Source: Aquila chrysaetos chrysaetos (lineage: Eukaryota; Chordata; Aves; Accipitriformes; Accipitridae). From it: DNA of 64,000 bases. The DNA is taken from contig NC_044029.1 of NCBI RefSeq assembly GCF_900496995.4, forward strand, positions 930,001-994,000, in the 5' to 3' direction. Numbering within the stretch: position 1 is the stretch's first letter; every line of letters starts with the position of its first letter. The translations under genes were made by a program, and so were the position numbers. Under the pieces are notes generated by a model. The model worked only from the letters and a program-made list of their open reading frames with translations, ran no database searches and was not told the DNA's origin. Below are positions 33,090 to 44,206 of the stretch, piece after piece.

Positions 33090-36000
33090 CTTTACTAAGG
33101 AGACCAGAACTTCTGCATTTTGTTGCTGCCTTTCAAACCTAGGTCAGTAGGTGAAATCTGACCCTGTTCTGCAATGGCTGTTTTGTGTCCCAAGCAAAAT
33201 GAGTTGACAAGCTCAGTCTACTTGAGTGTGAATACCTTTAGGCTATACAGTCATTCTTTCTGCTTACCAGAGGAAGCTTTTTCTATAAAGATCAGGTGAA
33301 TGTTCTCTCTGTCCTATTTTTACAGCACTCCATCTGAAACAGCTGGGGAATTTGATATTCAAAAGTGCTGAACGCCTGATGAATGCAGAAAGATAGATTA
33401 GTGCTTGGCACTTCCAGCTGGGCAGGGAGGGGGGAGGAAGCTGTGTTTTAAAATACAGCCTTAACCTATTCTCCATGAGTGCAAAGAACACCCCGTTCAC
33501 ATGTTCAGTGGTTGGGTAGGGTTGGATAACCTTGGTCTGTGGATCATGTTTCAAGACTGAAGATGTGTCAGATTCTAGGGACCAAATCTGAACACTTACC
33601 TTCTGCAAAGAGCTTTTTTTTTTTAGCTACCTGGAACTGGGCACTCAGAACCTTGTTATTCAGCAGATATGTTCAGAATTTCCAGCATTTGGAAGGACAT
33701 CGCATTGACTTCTGCCAAGATCCTTGGAAACAAGGGGATGTTTTTCAAAACTATTTAGATACCTAATGGCATAGATAGGTGTCTAGAAGGATTTCCCAAA
33801 ATAGCTTCAGAGACAGTCCAGTCCCCAAAATCACAGGTAATAATTCAACTGGTGTCTAATTTGTAGAGTATCTTCTCCACATGCAAGCACTGGCCTGCAG
33901 ACATTTCCCAACATCCTTTAGCACAATTAGGATCTGTAGAAAAAGAACAACTACCCACCCCAAGGACTTCGGTGCCTCAGGGAGTACCCAGAATACCCTG
34001 CCTTCAGCTTGTCTTTGCCTGTGGCTTCCTGACAATAAAATTGGTGATAAAAACCGGTGCAGAAATCAAATTATGCACTAAGCACAGGATAGAGTGGGCG
34101 TGCCCTTCAAGTCTCTAAAGGTAAATCCAACACAGAGATTCCCATCCAACGTTGCAGCCAACTGCATACCTAAAACCTGTTGAAACATAGGCAGAAGAGT
34201 CAGAGAGGAAAATAAACTATTTTTTTTAAAGGTCTGGATGAAGCAATTTATGAGAACAAAAATAAAGAATGCATTATGTCTAAATGGTTGTGGAGGAGGC
34301 TGGCATGACAGTTGTTTTGCAAACACTCTCCAGTCATAAACAGTGATGATGCAGACTAGCTATTTAAGGATTCCCAAGGCCTGACTTTATGGAAAGAAGT
34401 TCAGTGACACTACAATGACCTCCAGAGGGAAAAGGGAAAAACTAGTTTCATAGGAAATCTTTCAGAATGAACCAGAAGAGTATTTTGGCTGCGACTGGGG
34501 AGTTGAGTGGGGGGTGGGGGTGGTGTATGAGGAGTATATCAGACAATCTGATAAATATTTCCCGTATGTAAATTCTCTGAGTTCAGGTTTTCAGAAAATA
34601 ACAAAACTCTAACTTGGAAGGTCTTTCCTTGGCTTTTGCTTGGGAATTTGAAACACAGCTTAGCTAGACAAGTGAAAAATCAAGCCTGTGAAAAGGCTGA
34701 TAAAAGGATACAGTTGTGCCTTTGGTGAAGTTGTCATCATAATTTCTCAGGAAATGTAGCGTATTTTGATCCCAGAATATATTTACTTAAATTACAAGCA
34801 ATAACAGGAGAGAAAGCCCCCTCCCCCGCCTTGTTATTCTGCATTCAGAGCTACTTGGCTGTGCTGTAGCATCAGCTGCATGCTTGCACAGACTGCTGGT
34901 CCCTCCAGGGCATGATTTTCACACTTTGCTTGGGGCTGTAGGGACTGCTGGTCAGTTTGGCCTATCTGGATGAAGAATACAACATAAATGTCATTTTTCA
35001 TGTTCATGTTTTAGACATGAGCAACCTGAAGTTGTATAAAATCAGTTGAGGATTACTTGAAACAGAAAGATGAGCCTTCTCTCAGTCACAGATGGCTGGA
35101 GGTGGGAGGCCAGACCAGATCACTGCATGCTTTTACTTTTTACCTACATGTCCACCACTGGTTTCTGCCAGAGGCAGAACTGGGTGAGATGGACCTCTGG
35201 TCAGACCTGGTCCATGTATTCCTACACTGATATGTGCAAGTTGGTATTTTTGGCACAACTCCTCAGCTCAATGGAGAAACTCACCATTCGTTTTAAGAGA
35301 ACAAATAAGCTGCAGCATGCAAGGTATATTACAGTTCTGCAATTTCTTGCATAATGGTGAATAAACCAAATAATATAAATGGTTAATAAATGGCTAGATC
35401 TGTGGCCTTGTCACCACTGATAGCAGCCCCTGTCATTCACTTTGTGAAAGTCCGTGTCAGGCTCCAGCCCTGCTCCCTGACCTGAACACAGCCTGTTTGA
35501 TCAGATGATTGTGGCCAGCTGCTTTAACTTCTTTCCCTTTGCACAACCCTCTCTCTCTAGATGGAAATGCTTTAATGTCACATTTCTTTTATCATTTTCT
35601 TTTTTGCTCTTTAAGAGCATAGGACAGTTACGTATCAGCCCGCTTCTGCACCCCCCGCCTTCTGTTTGAGGAGGCAGGAGTCCAGCTGAGCAGCACCTCG
35701 AGGTGCCTCTGCCTCACCTGCCTGGGGAGGCAGGTCTGATCCGTGGCTGCCCCAGGGACTGGTATTCGATTCCTGCCTCCGCTACCCTCTTCTTAAACGA
35801 CCCTGGGCAAGGCACTTTCTCTAGCTGGCACTTGTCCTTTGACGTGGCTTATACAACTAAAACCCACTTGTGATCATGAAGGATCCAAGTCCTCCATACA
35901 CATAGATATATCCAGCTATATAAGCCATGTAAGGCCCCTGTTGTGTCCATTTAGATATATTTCTGGGAAGGGACCTGGCTGGAGCTTTAAATGGAGTTGA

Positions 36001-36190
36001 CCGGTTGGGCTGTGAACACACGCAGAGGTCAGCGGAGGGAGAGCAGGTACCATCAGCAGCTTCCAGGAGCTACCCCTTACCTAAAGCTTACCACATTCAC
36101 AGCGCCATGGAGCACTTCCTTAAATGCACTGTCTTAGAAGACAACTGTGATCCCCCTTAGTTCCGTTTATTAAAAAATAAACAACACAAA
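33090..36190. other. intergenic region, no gene recognised
   Basis: Three kilobases between the unrecognised locus and the HEBP1 CpG island. No coding exon or recognisable repeat was seen, apart from a G-rich tract at 34497-34525. Confidence 0.6.
34497..34525 (+). other. G-rich tract with G-quadruplex potential
   Basis: Runs of four, six and five guanines separated by short loops within about 29 bases. It meets a loose G-quadruplex pattern on the plus strand. Confidence 0.35.
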
Positions 36191-36500
36191 AAGTTACGAT
36201 GTGGCAGCGTCAGGAGGGCTGCGCCCCCCCGCGCTATAGATCACCCCCTTTTGTCAGTACTCCCCCTCCCTTGTATCTGATTTCCAGCAGATTTCCTCTC
36301 TCCCCCAGACCAATCCCCCCTGCTCCCGCGCTTTATTACCCCTCCCGCTCCTCGGCGCCCTCCGCGACTTCCCCCCCCCCGGGGCCGCCACCGCCCCCCG
36401 CCCGCCCCGGCCCCGCCGCCGGCGGCCCTTGGGCGCCCCCTAGAGGCGGTGCGTGGCGCTGCAGGCGGCGGGGCGCCCGCGGGCCCTCCCACCTCGCCCG

Positions 36501-36560
36501 AGCGGGGCCGGGCCGAGCCGAGAAAGGCCGGGCCGAGCCGAGAAAGGCCGGGCCGAGCGA
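36501..36560 (+). repeat. 20-bp tandem repeat just upstream of the HEBP1 start
   Basis: Three head-to-tail copies of a 20-mer of the form AGAAAGGCCGGGCCGAGCCG, followed by a shorter degenerate stretch to about 36588. The array ends a few bases before the ATG at 36594, so it is 5' UTR or core promoter. Confidence 0.85.
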
Positions 36561-36593
36561 GCGGGGCCGGGCCGGGCCGAGCCGAGCGGCACC

Positions 36594-36671
36594 ATGCTGG
36601 GCATGATCAAGAACTCCCTGCTGAGCACGGTGGAGACGTGGCCCTACGAGGTGCTGAGCAAGGGGGAGAAG
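36594..36671 (+). CDS. HEBP1: HEBP1 exon 1 (F2L peptide)
   Basis: 26 codons, from [20 protein letters not shown] to KGEK, ending in phase 0 at AAG|GTAGGT. The first 21 residues correspond to the F2L peptide released from the human protein. Confidence 0.97.
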
Positions 36672-39600
36672 GTAGGTGGCGAGGCGGGAGGCCGGGGTCT
36701 GTGCCCCCCCGGCGGGTTTCTGCGCCGGCCGGGCCGGGTGGGACGCTGCGAGGGGGAGCGGGGGGCCTCGGGGCAGCCCTTTGGTCCCGCCTGGCCCCGG
36801 GCAGCTGGCAGCTTCTCCGTCTCCTTCCTCAGGAGCAGCTCGGCTACGAGGAGAGGGCGTGCGAGGGTGGGAGGTTTGCGGCGGTGGAGGTGGCGGGGAA
36901 GCCGTTCGACGAAGCCTCGAAGGAAGGGGTGCTCAAGCTCCTCAAGTACGTCGGAGGAACCAACGACAAGGGTGAGAGACGCTCCGGGCCCTGCGGGGCT
37001 TGGCGGGTGTTTGCGGTTGACCGTCGCTGGCAGAGGTTTGGGGAAAGCCAAAAGTGGATGGAGGCGACGGCACCGCGGGCCTGCCTGGCTTGCGGCTCCC
37101 GGCACCGGGGGTCCGTGATGGGGGACGGCCCCCGGCTGGGAAAAATAAACTTGCCACAGGTTAAAGTGTGCCCAGCCAACTCATGCTGTGAGTCCGCTCC
37201 TAACCCATCTCTGTTTCAGGGTAAAATCTCAAAAGTGATTCGTTTAAGCAGGAACGAGTTACCTTGCAGCTGGGATAACGTGAGGACAGGCACATGTGTA
37301 TCTTATCACAGTTCCCTGGGTGAGCAGTAGCAGATGAAATCCAGGGTATCTGGGGCGCTTCGGTTCTGTGATGTGCCCTTGTAGGCAGTGAAATAATTTT
37401 TATGACCTTGATATCTTATCATATACTCTGGCTATTTTTATTCATGAAAGGGTAATGAACAATGAGGTTGCTTTTTGATGGTACTTTGTAGTGTTTTATA
37501 ATGGTGCTTCCAGGTGATTGCTTCTAACTCTCAATTTACTAAAGTATGCGCATCGGTAATCATCCGTAGCAGGAGGAGAAGACCATGGAGTAGTTCTGAG
37601 GCATATACATTTGCTTGCACACCTTTCTCAGGTGCCTGGTAGAGGGACTTGTATAGTCTCTGTGGGAGCAGGAGCTGGATGCGGAGGGAGATGGCATTTA
37701 CAGCAGCATGTTTTGGAAAGGTGATGATTGCTGTTGCTGTAGGAGAAAGGGTGCCTTCTGTAATGTGTGCCACAGAGTCAGGTATGGTATGAAAGCGAAA
37801 TAAATGAGAAAGATGGCTTGATCTCACCTGGTTCTGTGGCTGCCTTATCCTGAGATTTGGAGGTTCCCTACTGCTGAAAGAAGAGGGAAGAAAAATGTCC
37901 TTCAGTGCCATGTGGTACTTCTTGGCAGTAATGAGCAGAAAAGCAGCATGCTGTTCCTGGAGTGGTGGACAGCATGGCCAGTCCTGCTGAAAGCCGTAAC
38001 AGCTCTGAGTTTTGGGGCACTAGAACTTGTAGGATGTCTGGAAGCATTTGGAAGGGTTTAGGAGAAAGTTTCTGTCACCCAGTATTGGCTATGGGGTCAC
38101 CACTAAGTGTAGATGATAACAATTTAAATACTGATGTAGATTTACATGTGCCACAAACCTGTCTCAGAGCTATAGACCCTGTTGTGTTAGAGGTGATTTG
38201 TCAGAAGAACAGAGTGTCTCGGTGGCATGAGCTATATGGTTGAGAGCCACAAAACTAGGATCATTAATAAAAGCCATCCAGAGGTCCCCTGGGGCCCTTA
38301 TCTCCCAGGGCCCTTGTATAGTCAGTGGTGCGAGAAGTTTGGCCCAAGCAGAAGCCTAATGTGGCTGTTTCGCATGCCCCAGCGGACCCCGCTCTTGACT
38401 GACTATACTAGGAGTTCAGTGTGAGGAGTTTTCCTAAACTAAAATTAGCTTTTGTAAATCCCCTGTTAATTCTGTGAGTTCCTGAGAGCCTAGACTTCTT
38501 TAGTAATGTCTGTGCGTCTCTTTCAGGGGTTGGAATGGGCATGACTGCTCCTGTCTCCATCACTGCTTTTCCTGCTGAAGATGGCTCCTTACAGCAGAAA
38601 GTGAAGGTCTCTCTGCGGATCCCGAGCCAGTTTCAAGCCAACCCTCCTTGTCCTAGCGATGAAAGCATTAAGATTGAAGAGAGACAGGGGATGACCATTT
38701 ATTCAACGTAAGGAACGCATCCTGGGATTTCCAGTCCCAAGTGCTGAGGTCTCTAGTGTGCTCTGAAGAGCAGTGTTGGTTTTAACAGGTGATTTCCTGG
38801 ACAAGGGGTGCATGTGGTAGGAGATGGAGGGGTCTTTCTAGACTGAAGACAGGTGTTTTATGTCGTTTCTTATCATTGGTCATGCTGCACTGGTTTGGAA
38901 TACAGATTTTTTTTCACTGGGAAAACAAGTGTGGAGGTTAGCCCTGAAAGGCTTTTTGTTTCACCTCGGGGCGGGGGGGAAGACCAGGGGACAATGAATA
39001 CAAAGGTACTGAGTCATTTCTATCTCTGAAAACTATTGTTTTCCCCACTTTCTGGGATCAAGATGATTCTTAGTCATCAAGAATGTCCTTCGATGTGGTT
39101 TGCATCGAACTACAGGTGTCAGCTGAAGCCTCATTTAGATGGACTCATGGCAGAGTCCTTCATGGAAACAAGCAGCCATTGCATTGCTTCAAATCACCTT
39201 TGAATGTCATCGGCTGTTGACTGACAACCTGGACTCAGACTAGTATCACAATAGCAATAAGCTCTTCACCTTGTATTTAACCCCTTGGTTCCCCTGCCTC
39301 CTTGCTTGAACTATTTTGGCTGATTCTAAACTGCCTGGCTCCCCCTTTGCCTGCGCCTGGCCTTTGCTGCGGGCATGGGTCACTTCTGCAAACACAGCCT
39401 GGTTTGTCTCAAACCTTGGCCCTGAGGCAGGGTGGTGAGGTGCGGGCTGATGTAGAAACAATTCCTGTTGGTGGGAGGTCAACATAAACCAGACCAATTC
39501 CAGCCCACCCCTTTTAAATTGCTGTTTGTGAGCCGTAATTGCTAACATCTCTGTTCCTACCTCCCCTTTTCCTTGGGCTAGCTAGAGTTTGGCTTCCCTT

Positions 39601-40189
39601 CGTGATCTGGCTTCCAGCAGATGGTTGTTCACACCACAGTGAACATGGCTGTTGACAGCATTGGTGTAAGGACTGCAGGCTGAGCAGACTTGGAGATAAC
39701 TTTGTGTTCTAGGAAGCTGTTCGTCTGATATGGCGTTGATTCAAAGGGCAGGGCCGTTCTGCTGACTGATATACGTCGGTCTGTTTGGTGTCTGCCGGTG
39801 GATGACTGCACCCTGGCAGTGTAACCCTTGAGACTTAATCTATCACGGACAAAGTGTGCTGATTCACAAAGAACAGTGCCTGCACGAGTGCACGTTGGCG
39901 GGACCTGGACCAAAATGCATGGCTAAATATATTGTGGCTATATATTGTTCTCCCTCTCTTCCTTTCCGTGCTTTGCCAGGAGTGCTCAGCACCTCTCCGT
40001 GTTTGGTTTCTTTGCAGGCAGTTTGGTGGCTATGCCAAAGAGACGGATTACGTGAACTATGCTGCCAAGCTGAAGGCTGCTCTGGGGAGTGAAGCTGCAT
40101 ACCGCAAGGATTTCTACTTCTGCAATGGCTACGACCCCCCTATGAAGCCTTATGGGCGACGCAATGAGGTCTGGTTTGTGAAAGAGTGA
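36594..40189 (+). CDS. HEBP1: HEBP1, heme-binding protein 1 (complete, 4 exons)
   Basis: HEBP1 (p22HBP) is a cytosolic SOUL-family protein that binds heme and other tetrapyrroles; its N-terminal peptide F2L is a chemoattractant in mammals. Coding exons 36594-36671, 36833-36971, 38527-38707 and 40018-40189 sum to 570 nt, 189 residues plus stop, the same length as human. Landmarks in order are [70 protein letters not shown] and [13 protein letters not shown]. All junctions are GT-AG and in phase. It is divergent from FAM234B as in human. The start codon context is CACCATGC and no upstream in-frame start is conserved. Confidence 0.98.
36833..36971 (+). CDS. HEBP1: HEBP1 exon 2
   Basis: 139 nt, phase 0 to phase 1, acceptor CTTCCTCAG|GAG, donor AAGG|GTGAGA. 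It encodes [20 protein letters not shown] and ends GGTNDKG. Intron 1 is only 161 bp. Confidence 0.97.
38527..38707 (+). CDS. HEBP1: HEBP1 exon 3
   Basis: 181 nt, phase 1 to phase 2, acceptor CTCTTTCAG|GG, donor TCAAC|GTAAGG. It encodes the central SOUL-domain strands, from [20 protein letters not shown] to GMTIYS. Confidence 0.97.
40018..40189 (+). CDS. HEBP1: HEBP1 exon 4 (stop codon)
   Basis: 172 nt, acceptor TTCTTTGCAG|G. It encodes [20 protein letters not shown] through [17 protein letters not shown] and ends with TGA at 40187-40189. Confidence 0.97.
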
Positions 40190-40257
40190 GCATCTGGCTC
40201 CCCATGGTGCTGGCTTGCACTGATAACCTCCCCTCGCTATGTTGCTGTCCTCTTCAA

Positions 40258-40263
40258 AATAAA
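40258..40263 (+). terminator. HEBP1: proximal poly(A) signal of HEBP1
   Basis: AATAAA 68 bp after the HEBP1 stop. Use of this site would give a 3' UTR of only about 90 nt. A more distal site is possible, but none is as clear. Confidence 0.6.
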
Positions 40264-42849
40264 CTAATCATTTGTCAGAGGCAGAAAACCATCATTCCCT
40301 TCCTCCACACCTATGCCTCGGTCTTTTATGGACCAACCACTTTAGAAGAACACTGCAGACCCCCTCGACGGTCCTGCTCCTTCGTTCCAGACTAGGTCCT
40401 CAGGCACACAGACTCCTGTGATCTCTCCGTGGCTTGCTCTTATCTATCTCCCATGTGCTCCCGGAGTTCAATGCTGAGACAGCCAAAAGTACTTAATTAG
40501 CAAGACAGGTGCCTGACAGGAGTCACGTCCAAGTGCTGGCAGAGTATTAGTCTCACCTGAAGCAGGCAGGGGGACAGGACAGAAGTGCATACAGGGACTT
40601 TTTTATCTTCTTGAGCTTGCGGCAGCTGTAAAATGCTGCTTTTATCTGTGCCATACCAGTCTAAAGGGATGTGGGCATTGCTACCAACACAGTGCAGTGA
40701 AAATAAGCATCCTTTACATTGAGTCATAGCATGCAGGAGAGCAACGCTTGTCATCTGCCTGAGAAATGGCATTTAGAGGAAGATCCAGGTTTCTGTTTGC
40801 AGCTATCCTTCTGTTTCAGGTGAGACATTTTGGGGTGTGTTATGTCCTGGTTTCAGCTAGCAGCTGGACAATGTGACGTGGAGACCCCAAGAACATCTCC
40901 TCGCCTTCCTGTTACTTTTGTGTAACATTTCTTTAAAACTAGCCTGCGCAAGGGCCAAAGCTGGAATGTGTGTGGTCATCTAATTGAATTAGAAAAATAC
41001 AGGCTGTGAAAAAAGCAGGTGCCTATTACTTGTGATCTGAATGTGCATTTGAAGAGTGGTGAGCACCTAGTGGAACTACTGTAGATGCAGATCTTTTAAA
41101 AAAACCCTCTCTTCTTAAATGGTGTTAGTTTCTGAAGGTCTACTCAGAGCAACTGTCATCTTTAAAGGAGGAGGAAAACCTGGCTGTTCTTGAGAAAGAG
41201 ATTTACGTCAAATAATGAGTGGCCTTTTGGAAACTTCAGATACAATAGTAAGGGTGGGTCTTGTTTTAGGAAGACTGGCGATGTTTAACTCTTAGACATC
41301 AAATCAGCATTTCAGCTGTTAGCTCTGCCAGGGAGGCAGCAGGGTGCCCACAGTGGGAACATGCTTGCACACCATGCTGCTGTGGGTGCCTGTATAATTC
41401 GTTACCTCCACTAAAAGAGGTGTGCTCCTCTGATGCTTCAGTGCACCAAAGTTCAGGTACTTTCCAAAAGCCATTTTCACCCTGGAGCTGAAAGAGAGAT
41501 TTGTCAGGTGGCGTCCCACGTTCTGGCCAGTCGAGCTGTTTGACATGCACCTGCTTTCTGAGAACAAATCTCGGCAGTAAAAGGAGAAAACCTGAGGTTC
41601 TGATGTGCTTTCCTTTTCTTTCTTGCTGAGCCATATAAGAGCTTTGCTGTGAACATCACGAGAGAGTTTCAGTCACCTGTGTGCAAGAGCAGCTAGTCAG
41701 GATGGGTAAAAAGAGCAGGTATCATTTAATTTTCAGAAAAAACAAGGGAAAAGCTATTGGCTGCAGTTAGTGATTGCAGTGCAGGGGAGGAGGAATCAAA
41801 AGGGAAATCAAGGCAGACAAAGAGTTAGGCTTTTGAAGGAGTTTTTTAAGGAGCAAAGGCCCTTCTAAGGCTGTCCCTGAATCCAAAGGGACCTATTCAT
41901 GTCCCAGATTACTTTTACCTGTGGGGGTGTGGAATGGAGGGGCACAGTGCTGCCTGGTTTATGCATTCCCAGGTCCATTTTGGAACTTGTGTGTAGACCA
42001 TGGATACAGTCCTTTCTGCCTGCTGGTGGTGAATGTCCTGCAATGATCAAAATCCTGAAATTTCTCAAAATTTCTGCTGTGAAATCTCAGATGTTAGGAA
42101 GACCAATAATAAACCTGGTATGAACAGAGCTGCACATCTCAGCAGCATGGTTGGGTTTTTTTTCATAACATGCATACACTCTGAACAGAGAGCAGGAGCT
42201 TCTGACCCAACAGCGAGAGTAATCATGTCTGTATGCTCTGCCTGTGCAGCCCTGTTACTGGCCTTTTGTGTGCAGTAGGCAGGGTACAGTTTCATAAACG
42301 GTGTTAATTGATATCAAAAGCTTATGTGAACCGAATTGCCTTTTCTGTACACACAAAGATGCCTGTTGTTCTGTCTGCATTTTCTAAGGGTTTTAAATAA
42401 ATAAAAAAATAATAATATTGTGATTTACAATTTCTGTGCTGATCATTGACTTTGTGAGCTCAGATATTTGTTGACTTGAAAGACTTCAGGTTGCCAGTTT
42501 ATCTTTCTGTTTGGGGTACTAATCATGTTGCAGCATCCATAAATAGTCATAATGCTTTTTCCAGTAAACTGGCATTTTAGGTACCCTGCCGTGGCCCTGC
42601 ATTATCTGAGTGTGTGAGATGGGAGCTGATGGAGCAATCTCCTCCTTCGTTGGTTCCGGCCACTGAGAGGCTTTGACTGATGAATTTGTGTTAATGTAGA
42701 AACTAGGGGGCTTGCTCACCTGAGGAAAATTGTGTGTTTACTTGTGTGTTCCTGTGGCTAGGGTTCACAGACAGTGTTCAGGCAAATATTCATGACTGAT
42801 TTTCAACACGACCTACTATCTGGAAATGTTAGACATACTGTCACGTTGA

Positions 42850-43160
42850 GGTCCATCTAGGTCAGTGCCCTGCTGCCAGGGACGGACAGTAGTGGACACG
42901 TGAGACAGTTTACAGGATCAATGCAACTGTGGGCTGATACCTCCTCTAAATATTTCCCTGTCTCTAGTACAATCTGCCTCAGGCATTTTTGTTACTGTGC
43001 TTGGTGGACCCAGATAAACTTTATCCCATGCATTTGTCCAGTTGCTTTTTAGACTTAAGGTGAACTTACTATCTGTGGCATCCTTTCCTCCTATGGCAAG
43101 GAGTTCCTTGCATGTGGAAGGGCAGAACTACTCTTTGGCTGAGGGTTTCCAGCAGGTTGT
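42850..43160. repeat. possible ancient interspersed repeat
   Basis: Phrases such as GTCCAGTTGCTTTTTAGACT and ATGGCAAGGAGTTCCTTGCA resemble a widespread ancient amniote repeat whose copies contain a GTGGCAAGGAGTTCCACA clause. Highly diverged; family not named. Confidence 0.35.
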
Positions 43161-44100
43161 CTCTCTGCTCTGTAGGCAGCTGGATCAGCAAGCTCTTTGA
43201 TCCACCTCTGTCACTGCAAGTGCGTGTCCGTTTGGACAGCCAGACTTGCTGTTGACATTAGAGGGTTTCCAGCAACCCCTTTGTGCTGGGGCCAGGAGTC
43301 AGAGGTGCGCTCTGGATTTTGACCGGAGGCCAGCATGGTCACAGCTGCTCCCCTGCATGCAATTGACTCCTGAACTGATGTTAAAAAAAAAAAAAAGCTT
43401 TTTCTCTGCCCCCTCCAGTATTTGTTCTCCAAGGGACAATATTGCCGCAAATTGCCTAGAGACAATTTAAAGACGACAATTCTTCTGTGCCTATGCAGTG
43501 CCCTTTTCTGTCTCAAGCAAACGCTGAAATGGGGATGTTTTGGTGCTTTTCTGATGTTCAACAGGGTGTCATGACATTAACTGTTATGTGTGGATTTAAG
43601 AAGACAGTGCAGGGGAAACTGGAAGGCGGACGTTTCTTCCTGCTTAGGCACCTCGGTGCTGTCGGCGGCTGCCTTGCTGGGTTGTTGGGATGCAGGGGGT
43701 GGATGCAGCGAAGGCTGCATCGCTGCCCGTGGGCCCTCTCCCATCGCCTCGCTCGGCGGTGAAGTGGAGCATTTCCACGGCTGCCTACCGGACGGGTTCA
43801 GCAAGGTAATGGCCTTGGGAATTATCTCTGCTTTCCAGGGACAGGAGTGGCCTTGCTGCTAATTAGCAGCTGCGCAGGTCCCTCCCAGTGCTTTGCAAAG
43901 CAGCAGTGTGATGGCGATAGGGCCAGCCATGGGAAAGGCAATGTTTAAACAGAGCCAAATTCAAAAGCATAATCTTGATGGAAATTACACGCGTGCCGTG
44001 TAGATTTAGCTGTGCTGGATATACCGGCTTCCTAAGCTACTCCGCTTGTTAGTAACATAACCTGTGAGTGTTTTCCTGCTGACCTCAATCGTGGCAAACC

Positions 44101-44206
44101 ATGTGTATTTATATATGTGTATGTGTGTATGTGTATAAATATGTGTATATGTATGCATTCATGTATAAGTACATGCATACATATATATGTAGTGTATATG
44201 TATGTG
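44101..44206. repeat. TG/TA microsatellite
   Basis: About 105 bp of interrupted ATGTGTAT-type repeats. Confidence 0.85.

Larger units (their letters stand above)
36190..37140. promoter_or_regulatory. HEBP1: CpG island promoter of HEBP1
   Basis: A GC- and CpG-dense block of about 0.95 kb covering the 5' flank, exon 1, intron 1 and exon 2 of HEBP1, with no obvious TATA box. Its composition creates long spurious open frames, one running from 36449 to 37330. Confidence 0.85.

Noticed and set aside
36449-37330. Open frame of 293 codons through HEBP1 exon 1, intron 1 and exon 2
   Set aside because: It arises from GC-rich sequence lacking stops. The real HEBP1 frame is spliced and matches the family exactly; this frame is a different reading.
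40843-40880. Possible LTR end (TGTCCTGGTTTCAGCT)
   Set aside because: About 16 bases, plus a further loose match after a gap, resemble the reverse of the LTR at 30.5 kb. The similarity then ends and no second LTR end is found, so it is too little to annotate.
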